A stretch of DNA of 64,000 nucleotides from Microvirga tunisiensis. Lineage in GTDB: Bacteria > Pseudomonadota > Alphaproteobacteria > Rhizobiales > Beijerinckiaceae. The position numbers and the translations under genes are program-made. The stretch lies in NCBI RefSeq assembly GCF_009296175.1, contig NZ_VOSK01000006.1:46574-110573 (forward strand), written 5' to 3'. This document shows positions 1-9,337 of this stretch, piece by piece; position 1 is the first letter of the stretch, and each line of letters begins with the position of its first letter. A model generated the notes under the pieces. The model did not search any database. It worked only from the letters and a program-made list of their open reading frames with translations, and was not told the origin of the DNA.

Positions 1-1433
1 AATCGCTCCACGCCGCCATGACGCGCCATGCGGAAGCAGGTGACGCGAAGGCGAAGCGCGGATGCGAGGCGCTCGCTGCATGGCGCGCGCTCGCGCGCAT
101 CCACGGCCCCTTCGGATTCTTCGCCACCCTGCTCGGTCCGCGCGGCGGACGCTCGCTGCTCGTCGCGCGGTTGGGCAGCGAAGCGGGCGATGCCATCGAT
201 GCTTTCCTGTGCTTCGCGCATCAATCGGAGATGACGGAGACGCCCTCGCTCACCGTCTTCCTCAACCGGTTCGAATCCGCCTCCCACACCATCAAGCGCG
301 ACCTCGATTCCGTGAACAACGAAGTGCGCGTCATGACCGTGCACGGGGCGAAGGGCCTGGAAGCCCCCATCGTGGTGCTCATCGATGGCTGCGAGGTGTT
401 GGGCCGTGATCCGCCGCTGCTGCCATTGCAGTCGGCAGGCGGCGACAGGATTCCCGTCTGGTCGCCGGGCAAGAATTCCGATTCGAGCGCGATGACGCAG
501 GCGCGCGACCTCCTGCACGCCAAGGGCTACGAGGAGCACAACCGCCTGCTCTACGTCGCCATGACCCGCGCCAAGGACCGGCTGGTGATCGCGCCTTACC
601 GGATGACCGGCAACGAGACCCGGCAGGAAGCCTGGTGCGAGATGATCCGTCATGGGCTCGTCGCCAAGGCGGGAGGCCTGGAACTCGACGAAGCGCCCTA
701 TGGCCCGATCTCCGTCTGGCGCGACGGCTCGCCGCTTGCGCGCACGCTCGCGGCCGAATCCGATGTCCAGCCGCTCGATCCCATCGCCGTGCCGGATTGG
801 CTGACGACGGCGGTGCTGCCGGAGCCCGAGCCCCTGCCCCCGATCCGCCCCTCCAGCGCGCTGGGCGCCGCCGATCGCATGACGCGTCCCGGCGATGGCC
901 CCTACGCGCCCGAGGCCCGATTGCGCGGCACCCTGGTCCATGCCCTGCTGGAACGTCTGCCGAGTCTGGCGCCGGAGCACCGGGAGAGCATGGCGCGCTC
1001 CTACATCAAGGCGCGCGCGCCGCGCCTCACCCCCGACTTGCGGGAATCGATCCTGGCCAGCGCCCTCAACGTCCTCGACCATCCCGACCTGAAGCCCCTG
1101 TTCGGCGAAAGCTCACGGGCCGAGGCGCCCATCGCCGGGCGCGTGCGGACGGCGATGGGCGAGATCATGGTGTCCGGCCAGATCGACCGACTGGCCGTGC
1201 TCGAACACGAAGTGCTGGTTGCCGATTTCAAGACGACCGCACGTCCCCCCAAAGCCGGTCAGCCGCCGCCGCAATCCTACGTGGCGCAGCTTGCCCTCTA
1301 CCGGACGCTGCTGGCCGAGATCTATCCGGACAGGCGCATCCGCACCTTCCTGATCTGGACCTCCGGTCCCGTGATCCACGAACTTCTGGAACCCGACCTG
1401 GAATCGGCACTTACCCTCATCAAAGCGGCGTGA
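1..1433 (+). CDS. addA: AddA helicase-nuclease, C-terminal part (5' end outside window)
   Basis: The gene is cut by the window edge and the reading frame is open from base 3. It is the C-terminal part of the AddA subunit of the AddAB double-strand-break repair helicase-nuclease, which processes DNA ends for RecA. Superfamily I motif V (MTVHGAKGLE) lies near 330-360 and motif VI (LLYVAMTRAKDRL) near 548-587. The C-terminal RecB-like nuclease carries the Asp of GQIDRL, then VADFKTT and QLALYR, at about 1175-1300, so the PD-(D/E)xK core appears intact. trxA follows about 100 bp downstream, an order common in Hyphomicrobiales. Family assignment is firm; only the missing 5' end is unknown. Confidence 0.93.
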   Translation, partial: SLHAAMTRHAEAGDAKAKRGCEALAAWRALARIHGPFGFFATLLGPRGGRSLLVARLGSEAGDAIDAFLCFAHQSEMTETPSLTVFLNRFESASHTIKRDLDSVNNEVRVMTVHGAKGLEAPIVVLIDGCEVLGRDPPLLPLQSAGGDRIPVWSPGKNSDSSAMTQARDLLHAKGYEEHNRLLYVAMTRAKDRLVIAPYRMTGNETRQEAWCEMIRHGLVAKAGGLELDEAPYGPISVWRDGSPLARTLAAESDVQPLDPIAVPDWLTTAVLPEPEPLPPIRPSSALGAADRMTRPGDGPYAPEARLRGTLVHALLERLPSLAPEHRESMARSYIKARAPRLTPDLRESILASALNVLDHPDLKPLFGESSRAEAPIAGRVRTAMGEIMVSGQIDRLAVLEHEVLVADFKTTARPPKAGQPPPQSYVAQLALYRTLLAEIYPDRRIRTFLIWTSGPVIHELLEPDLESALTLIKAA

Positions 1434-1535
1434 GCGAAAGCGCGCTTGCTTGATTCAATCGAGCCGGGTTCTTACCTTGGCCCTATAGCCGAGCGGCTCG
1501 GGATATGAGTCGCGTTCAAAGTCAAAGGTGATCTG

Positions 1536-1856
1536 ATGGCAACCGTAAAGGTGACCGACTCAAGCTTCGCGCAGGATGTCCTGCAATCCTCCGAGCCCGT
1601 CGTGGTCGATTTCTGGGCCGAGTGGTGCGGACCCTGCCGCATGATCGGCCCGGCCCTGGAAGAGATTTCCGATGAGATGGCCGGCAAGGTGAAGATCGTC
1701 AAGCTCAACGTGGACGAGAACCCGCAGATCTCCTCCCAGCTCGGCATCCGCTCGATCCCGGCGCTGATGATGTTCAAGGACGGCAAGGTCGTCGCCCAGA
1801 AGGTCGGCGCCGCCCCCAAGGGCGAGCTGTCCCGCTGGATCCAGGCTTCGGCATAA
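1536..1856 (+). CDS. trxA: Thioredoxin
   Basis: A 106-residue thioredoxin, the normal length for the family. It acts in the cytoplasm as a general protein disulfide reductase recharged by thioredoxin reductase. The active site WCGPC is at residues 30-34, inside the classic context [11 protein letters not shown]. The conserved cis-proline loop appears as RSIPALMMF. An AAAGGTGA-type ribosome binding site precedes the ATG by a normal distance. A strong hairpin with a T-run follows the stop codon, so the gene probably ends its own transcript. It sits between addA and the converging folC, an arrangement typical of the group. Confidence 0.97.
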   Translation: MATVKVTDSSFAQDVLQSSEPVVVDFWAEWCGPCRMIGPALEEISDEMAGKVKIVKLNVDENPQISSQLGIRSIPALMMFKDGKVVAQKVGAAPKGELSRWIQASA

Positions 1857-1881
1857 GTTCGTTCCCGTTTTTGAAGAGATG

Positions 1882-1912
1882 CGAAGGGGCCGAAAGGCCC
1901 CTTTTCTTTTGC
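1882..1912 (+). terminator. Rho-independent terminator after trxA
   Basis: A GGGGCC-GAAA-GGCCCC hairpin at about 1886-1901 is followed by TTTTCTTTT. It lies 25 bp after the trxA stop codon and fits an intrinsic terminator on the + strand. Confidence 0.9.
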
Positions 1913-1978
1913 GTGGGTCATCTCCGGCCTGCACCGCGGAACCCAGGATCGCCAGACGAGAATGCGGGAACGCCATCC

Positions 1979-2092
1979 GTCATAGGGCCGTCCCCGGACT
2001 TGATCCGGGGATCGGTCCCGGCCATCCCGATCATGGAACGCGCAGCCCTTCAACCTGTCGAGATCACCGGTACAGGGCCGATGATGATGATG
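1979..2092. repeat. REP-like intergenic element (family C)
   Basis: It contains a ggacttgatccgggg/ggtcccggccatcccg core and a downstream accggtacagggccgatgatg arm. The same core recurs at about 27463, 27672, 30213 and 43893. It fills the space between the converging trxA and folC genes. Each copy contains nested inverted repeats, like REP elements of other alphaproteobacteria. Confidence 0.65.
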
Positions 2093-2098
2093 GGAGAG

Positions 2099-3424
2099 CT
2101 ACTCCGGCAAAGTCCCGTTCGCCGCCAGGACCTCGCCGGCGAGATAAAGCGAGCCGCAGATCAGCACGCGGGGCGGGCGGTCCCAGACATAGTTGTGGAG
2201 CGCGGCGAGCGCCGACTCGACGCTGGAAGCAATCGAGGTCGTGAGCCCGACGCTTGCCGCAAGGGTTGCGACTTCCTCGGCGGGGCGCGCCGCGATCTGG
2301 CCCGAGATCGGCACCGCAATCACCTCGCGGGCGAGACCGGAGAAATTTTTGAAGAAGGCCTGGGAATCCTTCGTGCCGAGCATGCCCGCGATGAGCACGA
2401 GGGGCGCATCCGAGCGCTCGCTCTGATCGGCCATGGCGGCAGCGAGAACCCGGCCGCCATCCTGGTTGTGGCCGCCGTCGAGCCAAAGCTCGCAGCCCTG
2501 CGGGGCGATTTCCGGCAGGCGGCCCCGGTTGAGCCGCTGGAGGCGGCCCGGCCATTCGGCGCGGGTGAGGCCCGCCTCGAAAGCCGAGGTCTCGAACTGC
2601 TCGAAGCCGGCCGCGCGCAAGGCCGCGATGGCCGTGCCGGCATTCGTGAATTGATGCCGCCCGATGAGCTTGGGACGCGGCAGGTCGAGAAGGCCCTTCT
2701 CGTCCTGGTAGACCAGGCGCCCTCCCTCCTCGTGCACGGAGAAATCCTGCTGGCCGACGAGGAGCGGCAAGGCACCGATGCGCTCCGCCTCGTCGCGCAG
2801 GGTCTGGTCGGCTTCCAAATAATCCTGCGGGGCGATGATGGCGGGGCAGCCGCGCTTGAAGATGCCCGCCTTCTCCTTGGCGATGGCCTCCAGCGTCGTG
2901 CCGAGATATTCCGCGTGGTCGTGGCCGATGGGCGTGGCGACGGCGGCGGCCGGCCTGTCGATGACGTTGGTGGCGTCGAAGCGGCCGCCGAGGCCGACCT
3001 CGAGCAGGAGAACGTCGGCAGGCTCCTCCGAGAAGATCAGCAGCGCCGCCGCGGTCGTGATCTCAAACACGGTGATGGGCTCGCCCGCATTCACCGCCTC
3101 GCAGCGGCGGAAGGCTTCGACGAGCCTCTCCTCGCTCACATAGCGCCCGCCCCCGAACCGCCCGAGCCGAATACGCTCGTGGAATCGCACGAGATGGGGC
3201 GAGGTGTAGACGTGGACGGCGAGCCCCGCGCTTTCCAGGATCGCCCGCATGAAGGCGATGGTCGAGCCCTTGCCGTTGGTGCCGGCCACATGGATCACCA
3301 GCGGCAGGCGGCGCTCCGGATAGCCGAGCTGGCCCAGAAGCCGCTGGATGCGCCCGAGCGAGAGATCGATGGTCTTCGGGTGCAGGGCGAGAAAGCGCGC
3401 GATCAGCGCATCGGAGGATTCCAT
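2099..3424 (-). CDS. folC: Bifunctional folylpolyglutamate/dihydrofolate synthase
   Basis: A 441-residue FolC that ligates glutamate to dihydropteroate and to reduced folates in an ATP-dependent reaction. The P-loop GTNGKGS is at residues 48-54, in the hallmark context VIHVAGTNGKGST. The Mur-ligase-like central domain (DHAEYLGTTLEAIAKEKAGIFK) and the C-terminal domain (WLDGGHNQDGG) are both present. The start was placed at the ATG giving MESSDALIARF, because the frame upstream is only intergenic repeat sequence. It lies about 70 bp downstream of accD on the same strand and is probably co-transcribed with it, as in related genomes. Confidence 0.96.
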   Translation of the reverse strand: MESSDALIARFLALHPKTIDLSLGRIQRLLGQLGYPERRLPLVIHVAGTNGKGSTIAFMRAILESAGLAVHVYTSPHLVRFHERIRLGRFGGGRYVSEERLVEAFRRCEAVNAGEPITVFEITTAAALLIFSEEPADVLLLEVGLGGRFDATNVIDRPAAAVATPIGHDHAEYLGTTLEAIAKEKAGIFKRGCPAIIAPQDYLEADQTLRDEAERIGALPLLVGQQDFSVHEEGGRLVYQDEKGLLDLPRPKLIGRHQFTNAGTAIAALRAAGFEQFETSAFEAGLTRAEWPGRLQRLNRGRLPEIAPQGCELWLDGGHNQDGGRVLAAAMADQSERSDAPLVLIAGMLGTKDSQAFFKNFSGLAREVIAVPISGQIAARPAEEVATLAASVGLTTSIASSVESALAALHNYVWDRPPRVLICGSLYLAGEVLAANGTLPE

Positions 3425-3427
3425 CGC

Positions 3428-3484
3428 CCTGCTCCAAGCATGATCCGAAAAGGTGGAAACCGGTTTTTCAGCACGATCATGCGA
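3428..3484. repeat. Palindromic intergenic repeat (family A)
   Basis: An imperfect palindrome with the pattern catgatccgaaaaggtggaa/ccggttttt/cacgatcatg lies between accD and folC. Related copies occur near 9281, 11081, 17043 and 37139. It resembles the short palindromic repeats scattered through Hyphomicrobiales genomes. Confidence 0.6.
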
Positions 3485-3494
3485 CAACAAAAAG

Positions 3495-4385
3495 TTACTC
3501 GGCGGCAACCGCAATGGCTGTCGTCTCCGGCGCAGAAGTCGGCGCCTTGGTGAAGAGGCGCGACAGGCGCGCGACGGTCGGTTTCAGGTCGTGCCGGTGC
3601 ACGACCGCGTCCACCATGCCGTGCTCCTTCAGGTATTCGGCGCGCTGGAAACCGTCGGGCAGCTTCTCGCGGATGGTCTGCTCGATCACGCGCGGGCCGG
3701 CAAAGCCGATGAGCGCACCGGGCTCGGCGAGATGCACGTCGCCGAGCATGGCGTAGGACGCCGTCACTCCGCCCGTGGTCGGATTGGTGAGCACAACGAT
3801 GTAAGGGAGCTTGGCATCGCGCAGGCGGCGGATCGCCACCGTGGTGCGCGGCATCTGCATGAGGGAGAGGATGCCCTCCTGCATGCGCGCGCCGCCGGAG
3901 CCGGCGAAGAGCACGAAAGGCGTCTTCTTGTCGAGCGCGGTCTCGGCCCCCCTGATGAAGGCCTCGCCCGCGGCCATGCCGAGGGAGCCGCCCATGAAGC
4001 CGAAATCCTGCACGGCGATGGTCATCGGCAGGTCCTCGACCCGGCCGAAGCCGACCTTGAACGCGTCCTGCTGGCCGGTCTTGGTGCGGGCGTCCTTCAG
4101 GCGGTCGATATACTTCTTCTCGTCGCGGAACTTGAGCGGATCGACCGGCACTTCCGGCACGGCCACGTCGAGCCAGGTGGCGCCGTCGAACATGAGCTGC
4201 AGGCGCTGGGTGGCGGAGATGCGCATGTGGTGGTTGGAACCAGGGATCACCCACTGGTTCGCCTCCACGTCCTTGTGGAACACGACCTGCCCCGTCTCCG
4301 GGCACTTGATCCAGAGATTGTCCGGCGTCTCGCGCTTGAAGAGCGTCTTGATCTTCGGACGGACGACTTCGGAAATCCAGTTCAT
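3495..4385 (-). CDS. accD: Acetyl-CoA carboxylase carboxyltransferase subunit beta
   Basis: A 296-residue AccD that, with AccA, transfers carboxyl from biotin to acetyl-CoA to make malonyl-CoA for fatty acid synthesis. The crotonase-like core is clear: [12 protein letters not shown], the oxyanion loop [12 protein letters not shown] and [14 protein letters not shown]. coli AccD has an N-terminal four-cysteine zinc ribbon. Here only one cysteine is left (C28 in [11 protein letters not shown]) and it is the only cysteine in the whole protein, so the ribbon cannot bind zinc in the usual way. I recall the same replacement in other Hyphomicrobiales, so it is lineage-typical rather than damage. It sits between trpA and folC. 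Confidence 0.96.
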   Translation of the reverse strand: MNWISEVVRPKIKTLFKRETPDNLWIKCPETGQVVFHKDVEANQWVIPGSNHHMRISATQRLQLMFDGATWLDVAVPEVPVDPLKFRDEKKYIDRLKDARTKTGQQDAFKVGFGRVEDLPMTIAVQDFGFMGGSLGMAAGEAFIRGAETALDKKTPFVLFAGSGGARMQEGILSLMQMPRTTVAIRRLRDAKLPYIVVLTNPTTGGVTASYAMLGDVHLAEPGALIGFAGPRVIEQTIREKLPDGFQRAEYLKEHGMVDAVVHRHDLKPTVARLSRLFTKAPTSAPETTAIAVAAE

Positions 4386-4422
4386 CGCTTACCCTTTTCT
4401 GTCAGCACCCCGGAAGCCCTGC

Positions 4423-4529
4423 CCTCGTCCTGAGGAGCGAGCGTGCTCGCGTCCCGAAGGATCAGGGCGCCTCCAGTGCTCTCTGGATCCTCCTTCGAGA
4501 CGCCGCTTCGCGGCTCCTCAGGATGAGGC
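4423..4529. repeat. Intergenic inverted repeat (family B), copy 1
   Basis: The unit begins ctcgtcctgaggagc and ends gctcctcaggatgagg, so its ends are inverted repeats. Inside are a gatcctccttcgagacgc block and its near complement. A close relative lies at 27527-27630. It sits between trpA and accD and could form a long hairpin in the transcript. Confidence 0.7.
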
Positions 4530-4581
4530 AGAGCGTTATGACCCAGTCTCCTCGGCATGAGAGGAGACCTTGCCTTATGTA

Positions 4582-5421
4582 TTAGGCCGCGGCGCGTTTT
4601 GCCACCGAGCGCACGCCGTCGCTCAATTCCTTCACCAGCTTCGTGACCGCCTCAATGGTGCCTGCCGTTGCGCGATCCTGGCCATCGAGAGTGTTTTTCA
4701 GCGCATCGATGAGGGCCGAGCCCACCACCACGCCGTCGGCGCCCTCGGCCACCGCCGCCGCATGGGCGCCGCTCTTGACGCCGAAGCCCACCACCACCGG
4801 CAGGGGCGTGTGGCGCTTGATCCGCTCCACGGCCGTGGCGACCTTGCCGAAATCCGGGGTCGCAGCGCCGGTGATGCCGGTGATCGAGACGTAATAGACG
4901 AAGCCCGCCGTGTTCGCGAGCACCGCCGGCAGGCGCTTGTCGTCGGTCGTCGGCGTGGCCAGTCGGATGAAGGCAAGGCCGGCCTTCAGCGCCGGCAGGC
5001 ACAGCTCGTCGTCCTCTTCCGGCGGCAGATCGACGACGATCAGGCCGTCGATGCCGGCCTCCTTGGCGTCCTTGAGGAAGCGGTCGACGCCGTAGACGAA
5101 GATGGGATTGAAATAGCCCATGAGAATCACGGGCGTGTCCGCATCCTCGGCCCGGAAGCGGCGGATGAGATCGAGGGTCTTGACCGTATCCTGGCCCACC
5201 TTCAGGGCACGCAGGCCCGCCGCCTGGATCGCCGGCCCGTCGGCCATCGGATCGGTGAAGGGCAGCCCGAACTCGACGATGTCGGCACCCGCCTTGGGCA
5301 GGCTCGTGAGGATCTGGAGCGAGGTCTCGGGATCCGGATCGCCGGCCATCACATAGGTGACGAGCGCGGCGCGGCCTTCCGCGCGGCACTTTTGGAAACG
5401 GGCTTCGATGCGTTGGGTCAT
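4582..5421 (-). CDS. trpA: Tryptophan synthase alpha chain
   Basis: A 279-residue TrpA that cleaves indole-3-glycerol phosphate to indole, which is channelled to TrpB. The catalytic residues equivalent to E. coli Glu49 and Asp60 are E50 and D61, in [16 protein letters not shown]. The phosphate-binding region [10 protein letters not shown] is present. The start is the ATG of MTQRIEARF; an upstream extension has no family similarity. In most relatives trpB runs directly into trpA. Here about 940 bp carrying a rightward ATPase gene separates them, so trpA must have its own promoter or be reached through that gene. Confidence 0.97.
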   Translation of the reverse strand: MTQRIEARFQKCRAEGRAALVTYVMAGDPDPETSLQILTSLPKAGADIVEFGLPFTDPMADGPAIQAAGLRALKVGQDTVKTLDLIRRFRAEDADTPVILMGYFNPIFVYGVDRFLKDAKEAGIDGLIVVDLPPEEDDELCLPALKAGLAFIRLATPTTDDKRLPAVLANTAGFVYYVSITGITGAATPDFGKVATAVERIKRHTPLPVVVGFGVKSGAHAAAVAEGADGVVVGSALIDALKNTLDGQDRATAGTIEAVTKLVKELSDGVRSVAKRAAA

Positions 5422-5578
5422 GGGCGGGTCTTTAGCATGGGATTTCCGAGATGTGGACAGAGATATCGCATTTCCGCGAAGCCGCATGTAATAGAGTTTT
5501 CAGACCGCGCGGCAAGGCAAGGCTCACCCTTCGTGACGCGGGATCTCCGGGAGTCGGCTGTTGGCGAGAACCACCCAG

Positions 5579-6328
5579 ATGACCAAGATGCGAGCGCCCT
5601 ATCTCAAGAGGGTATGGCTCGATGAGACCCGGGTCCCCGACAGGAATGGCTATCCCTTTTGCCTGCCGATTTTCAACCGGGACGAGTTCTCGCTGGAGTT
5701 CGACAGCCCCATCACCATTATCGTGGGCGAGAACGGCGTCGGCAAATCGACCATCCTGGAGGGGATAGCCGCCCTGGCCGGCTACGATGAAGCCGGCGGC
5801 GGGAAAGGATACATGCCCGTCGATCACTCCCGCGCCGTGGAGGCGATGGGCGGGGAACTGAGCAAGGCTTTACGCGCGAGCTGGCTCCCAAAGATCACGA
5901 AAGGCTGGTTTTTCAGGGCCGAGAGCTTCTTCTCCGTCTCCCGCTACCTCGACCAGGCTGCCGTGGATACCGGGGAGGTTCCGCCGGATTTTCTCTCGCA
6001 TTCCCATGGGGAGGGATTTCTGCGCTTCTTCGAGGAGCGTTGCAGGCACCAGGGCCTCTACATCTTCGACGAGCCCGAATCGGCCCTGTCGCCATCGCGG
6101 CAGGTGGAATTCCTCAAGCTGCTGCGCCGGATGGATGAGGCAGGTTTCAGCCAGGTCATCATGGCGACGCACTCGCCCATGCTGATGGCCTACCCTGGCG
6201 CAAGGCTGCTCGGGTTGACGAAATATGGGTTGGAACCGATCAAGCTGGAGGAGACACAGCACTTCCGGCTGTTGCGGGAGTTCTGCCTCGATCCCGAGCT
6301 TTTCATCCACATGATGCTGGGCGATTGA
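5579..6328 (+). CDS. AAA family ATPase (COG3910-like), lone
   Basis: A 249-residue cytoplasmic ATPase with an ABC/SMC-type fold. Walker A is GENGVGKS at residues 50-57. Near the C-terminus are YIFDEPESALSP (Walker B with a signature-like segment) and VIMATHSPMLM (the switch histidine). It has no membrane segments and no partner nuclease or methylase beside it. Such lone ATPases are widespread and their job is unknown; a few related ones act with toxin or defence partners, but nothing here supports that. The start at MTKMRAPYL was chosen over an in-frame ATG 18 bp upstream; either is possible. It runs against the surrounding trp genes. Confidence 0.85.
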   Translation: MTKMRAPYLKRVWLDETRVPDRNGYPFCLPIFNRDEFSLEFDSPITIIVGENGVGKSTILEGIAALAGYDEAGGGKGYMPVDHSRAVEAMGGELSKALRASWLPKITKGWFFRAESFFSVSRYLDQAAVDTGEVPPDFLSHSHGEGFLRFFEERCRHQGLYIFDEPESALSPSRQVEFLKLLRRMDEAGFSQVIMATHSPMLMAYPGARLLGLTKYGLEPIKLEETQHFRLLREFCLDPELFIHMMLGD

Positions 6329-6355
6329 AAGGGCCAGCCCCCATGGCCCTTTCAA
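6325..6355. terminator. Bidirectional terminator between the ATPase gene and trpB
   Basis: A near-perfect 12-bp stem (ttgaaagggcca / tggccctttcaa) with a 7-base loop lies exactly between the converging 3' ends. It can serve either strand, although the T-runs are short. Confidence 0.7.
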
Positions 6356-6364
6356 AGCGATGCC

Positions 6365-7585
6365 TCAAACGATCTGGTTGCCCAGATGCTCGGCGATCTG
6401 GAACAGGTCCTTGTCGCCCCGGCCGCTGATATTGACCACCATCAGGTGATCCCTGGGCTTTTGCGGGGCCAGTTCCATCACCTTGGCGAGCGCATGGCTC
6501 GGCTCGAGCGCGGGCAGGATGCCTTCGAGCCGCGAGCAGAGCTGGAAAGCCTCCAGCGCCTCCTCGTCGGTGGCGGAGATGTACGTCACCCGGCCCATTT
6601 CGTGCAGCCAGGCGTGCTCCGGGCCGATGCCGGGATAGTCGAGGCCGGCCGAGATGGAATGCGCGTCCGCAATCTGCCCGTCCTGGTTCATGAGCAGATA
6701 GGTGCGGTTGCCGTGGAGCACGCCGGGGCGGCCGCCCGTCAGCGACGCAGCATGGAGGCCCGACAGGCCATGGCCCGCCGCCTCGACGCCGTAGATCTCC
6801 ACGTCCTTGTCGTCGAGGAACGGGTGGAACAGGCCGATGGCGTTGGAACCGCCGCCGATGCAGGCGACGAGCGAATCCGGCAGGCGGCCTTCCGCCTGCA
6901 TCATCTGCTCGCGGGTCTCGGTGCCGATCACGCACTGGAAGTCGCGCACCATGGCCGGATAGGGATGCGGACCCGCCACCGTGCCGATGCAGTAGAAGGT
7001 GTCGGAGACATTGGTGACCCAGTCGCGCAGGGCCTCGTTCATGGCGTCCTTGAGGGTCCGGGTGCCGGACTGCACCGGCACGACCTTGGCGCCGAGCATG
7101 TTCATGCGGAACACGTTGGGCTTCTGCCGCTCCACGTCGACGGCCCCCATATAGACCACGCAGTCGAGGTCGAAGCGCGCGCAGAGCGTCGCGGTGGCCA
7201 CACCGTGCTGGCCCGCGCCTGTCTCGGCGATGATGCGCTTCTTGCCCATGCGGCGGGCGAGAAGGATCTGGCCCAGCACGTTGTTCACCTTGTGCGCGCC
7301 GGTATGGTTCAGCTCTTCGCGCTTGAAGTAGATTTTCGCTCCACCGAGATGTTCGGTCATGCGCTCTGCGAAATAGAGCGGGCTTGGACGGCCGATATAA
7401 TGCGTGGAGAAATACGCCATGTCGGCATGGAAGGCCGGATCGTTCCTCGCCTCCTCGTAGGCCTTTTCCAGCTCGAGGATGTTCGGCATCAGGGTCTCGG
7501 CGACAAAGCGGCCGCCGAACTGGCCGAAATGCCCGCGCTCGTCGGGACCGGTGCGGAAGGAGTTGGGTTGGGCTTGAGCTGACAC
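6365..7585 (-). CDS. trpB: Tryptophan synthase beta chain
   Basis: A 406-residue PLP enzyme that condenses indole with serine to give tryptophan. The PLP lysine is K99 in [12 protein letters not shown]. The phosphate-binding glycine loop GGGSNAIG and the [10 protein letters not shown] segment are intact, and the length is normal. It begins with GTG, preceded by a GGACAGG ribosome site. It lies downstream of trpF in the same direction. The convergent ATPase gene at its 3' end separates it from trpA. Confidence 0.97.
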   Translation of the reverse strand: MSAQAQPNSFRTGPDERGHFGQFGGRFVAETLMPNILELEKAYEEARNDPAFHADMAYFSTHYIGRPSPLYFAERMTEHLGGAKIYFKREELNHTGAHKVNNVLGQILLARRMGKKRIIAETGAGQHGVATATLCARFDLDCVVYMGAVDVERQKPNVFRMNMLGAKVVPVQSGTRTLKDAMNEALRDWVTNVSDTFYCIGTVAGPHPYPAMVRDFQCVIGTETREQMMQAEGRLPDSLVACIGGGSNAIGLFHPFLDDKDVEIYGVEAAGHGLSGLHAASLTGGRPGVLHGNRTYLLMNQDGQIADAHSISAGLDYPGIGPEHAWLHEMGRVTYISATDEEALEAFQLCSRLEGILPALEPSHALAKVMELAPQKPRDHLMVVNISGRGDKDLFQIAEHLGNQIV

Positions 7586-7642
7586 GGCCTGTCCTGCCTT
7601 GAAGATCTTAAGGCACGCCCGGGAGAGGACGCGCTGTCTAAA

Positions 7643-8305
7643 CTAGTGATGGGCAGCAGCGAATGCTGTCCGGGCGGCCCTGATGAAAGCCTCGATCCTG
7701 GCCGGATCCTTGAGACCTGGTCCGCTTTCCACCCCGGACGACACGTCGACGGCCTGCGGCTTCGTGAGCCGGATCGCCTCCGCCACGTTGTCGGGATTGA
7801 GGCCCCCTGACAGCATGAAGAAAAGCTTGGGGTCAAGCCCGTTCAGGAGCCGCCAATCGAAGGCGATCCCGTTTCCGCCGGGGAGCGCGTTGGCCGCGCG
7901 GGGCGGCTTGGCATCGAGCAGGATGTGGTCGACGCCGGATGCATAGGGGCCAAGTGCCTGCAGATCCGAGGCTTCCGCGATACCGAAAGCCTTCATGACC
8001 GGGCGTCTGACCATGGAGCGGATCTCGGCCACGCGCTTAGGGCTTTCGCTTCCATGCAGCTGAATCAGGTCAGGGTTGATCGCCTCGATGGCCTGCGCGA
8101 TCGCCTCGTCCTCCGGATTGACCAGCAGCACCACGCGTTGGGCGCAACCCCTGGCCTGCAGGGAGAGACGGTGACCGAGATCGAGGCTGACATGACGGGG
8201 GCTCTTGGGAAAGCGCACGAAGCCGACCATGTCCGCGCCTGCACCCAAGGCCACATCGAGGGTTTCGGGCGTCGAGAGCCCGCAGATTTTGATCAGACTA
8301 TCCAT
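7643..8305 (-). CDS. trpF: Phosphoribosylanthranilate isomerase
   Basis: A 220-residue (beta/alpha)8-barrel enzyme for the Amadori step of tryptophan synthesis. The catalytic cysteine is C8 in IKICGLS. The general-acid region QAVDVSSGVESGPGLKD near the C-terminus is conserved, as are VGFVRFPKSPRHV and LSGGLNPDN. The start is the ATG of MDSLIKICGL; the longer open frame upstream lies in the neighbouring gene. It follows the ornithine cyclodeaminase-family gene by 13 bp on the same strand and precedes trpB by about 57 bp. Confidence 0.96.
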   Translation of the reverse strand: MDSLIKICGLSTPETLDVALGAGADMVGFVRFPKSPRHVSLDLGHRLSLQARGCAQRVVLLVNPEDEAIAQAIEAINPDLIQLHGSESPKRVAEIRSMVRRPVMKAFGIAEASDLQALGPYASGVDHILLDAKPPRAANALPGGNGIAFDWRLLNGLDPKLFFMLSGGLNPDNVAEAIRLTKPQAVDVSSGVESGPGLKDPARIEAFIRAARTAFAAAHH

Positions 8306-8318
8306 AAAGGGTATTTTA

Positions 8319-9263
8319 CTACACTTTTGCCAGGGAGCGCCACACCAGCATCGCCGCAGCCAGATCCTCCAGCGCTGCACCGACCGATTTGAAGGCCGTG
8401 ATGGCCGCGGGGTCGCGGCGCGGCGGGTTGTGGCATAGATCCGTCAAGGTGCCGCGAATATGGCTCTCGGAGATGGCGCCCCGGGACAGGGCCACCGCGA
8501 CGTCGCCGCCTTCCGACTTGGCGGCGGGCGTGTCGACATAGACCTGAGCCCGGCGCAGGGCCTCATCGTCGGCTTCGCGCATCTTGAGATTGAACGCGCC
8601 GACGAGATCGAGATGCGCGCCCGCCTTCAGCCAGGCTCCCCTGACGATGGGAGTGGTCGAAAGGGTGGCGCAGGAGACGAGATCGGCCTCGCTTACGGCC
8701 GACTCCAGATCCGCCACCGCCGCGACGGGCAGGCCCTCGGCTCGCAACTCGGCAGCGAGGATTTCCGCCTTCTCGAGGTTGTGGTTCCAGAGCGCCACCT
8801 CGCGGATCGGCCGCTGGCTCATATGGGCGCGGATCAGGAAAGGCGCGAGGGAGCCTGCACCAACCATGACCATGCGGCTGGCATCGTCGCGGGCGAGATG
8901 GCGCGCGGCAAGCGCCGAGGCGGCGGCGGTGCGCCAAACCGTCAGGCGGGTCCCGTCAAGAACCGAGACAGGCTCGCCCGTGGCGCCGTCCATCAGCAGA
9001 TAGGAGCCCATCACGCTCGGAAGGCCTTTGGCGCCGTTCTCCGGAAAGACGGAGACGATCTTCACGCCGATGAAACCCTCCTGCATGGCAGGACCGGTCC
9101 AGGACGGCATGAGCAGGAGCGTGCCCTGGGCGCCGGGACGCTCGATCTCGTGGTGATGGCGCACCGGCGTGACCATATCGCCGCGAAAGGCCTCGGCCAG
9201 GGCATCGATCAGGACCGGAAAGCTGAGAACCCGATCGATCTCGGCAGAGGTCACGACGCGCAT
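8319..9263 (-). CDS. Ornithine cyclodeaminase/mu-crystallin family protein
   Basis: A 314-residue NAD(P)-binding protein of the OCD/mu-crystallin family, which includes ornithine and lysine cyclodeaminases, alanine dehydrogenases and ketimine reductases. The substrate-side segment GVKIVSVFPEN and the dinucleotide fold VMVGAGSLAPFLI (near residue 125) are clear. The segment LDGTRLTVWRTAAASALAARHLAR is family-typical. The true substrate cannot be told from sequence. It stands between lapA and trpF, where most relatives have nothing, and its 13-bp gap to trpF suggests co-transcription. Confidence 0.88.
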   Translation of the reverse strand: MRVVTSAEIDRVLSFPVLIDALAEAFRGDMVTPVRHHHEIERPGAQGTLLLMPSWTGPAMQEGFIGVKIVSVFPENGAKGLPSVMGSYLLMDGATGEPVSVLDGTRLTVWRTAAASALAARHLARDDASRMVMVGAGSLAPFLIRAHMSQRPIREVALWNHNLEKAEILAAELRAEGLPVAAVADLESAVSEADLVSCATLSTTPIVRGAWLKAGAHLDLVGAFNLKMREADDEALRRAQVYVDTPAAKSEGGDVAVALSRGAISESHIRGTLTDLCHNPPRRDPAAITAFKSVGAALEDLAAAMLVWRSLAKV

Positions 9264-9280
9264 GGGAGGGTCTCTTCTGA

Positions 9281-9337
9281 GGAGCGCATCGTTGGTTGCG
9301 GAAAACCGGAGCCACGTTTCCGCACGATGCGTTAGAA
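9281..9337. repeat. Palindromic intergenic repeat (family A)
   Basis: The arms gagcgcatcgt and acgatgcgtt enclose gcggaaaaccgg/ccacgtttccgc. It matches the second half of the double copies at 11081-11194 and 37139-37250. It lies in the gap between two leftward genes. Confidence 0.6.

Noticed and set aside
1871..3553. A long open frame of 560 codons antisense to folC
   Set aside because: It is the mirror frame of folC in GC-rich DNA; its Arg/Glu/Ala-rich sequence has no recognisable domain and crosses the repeat element.
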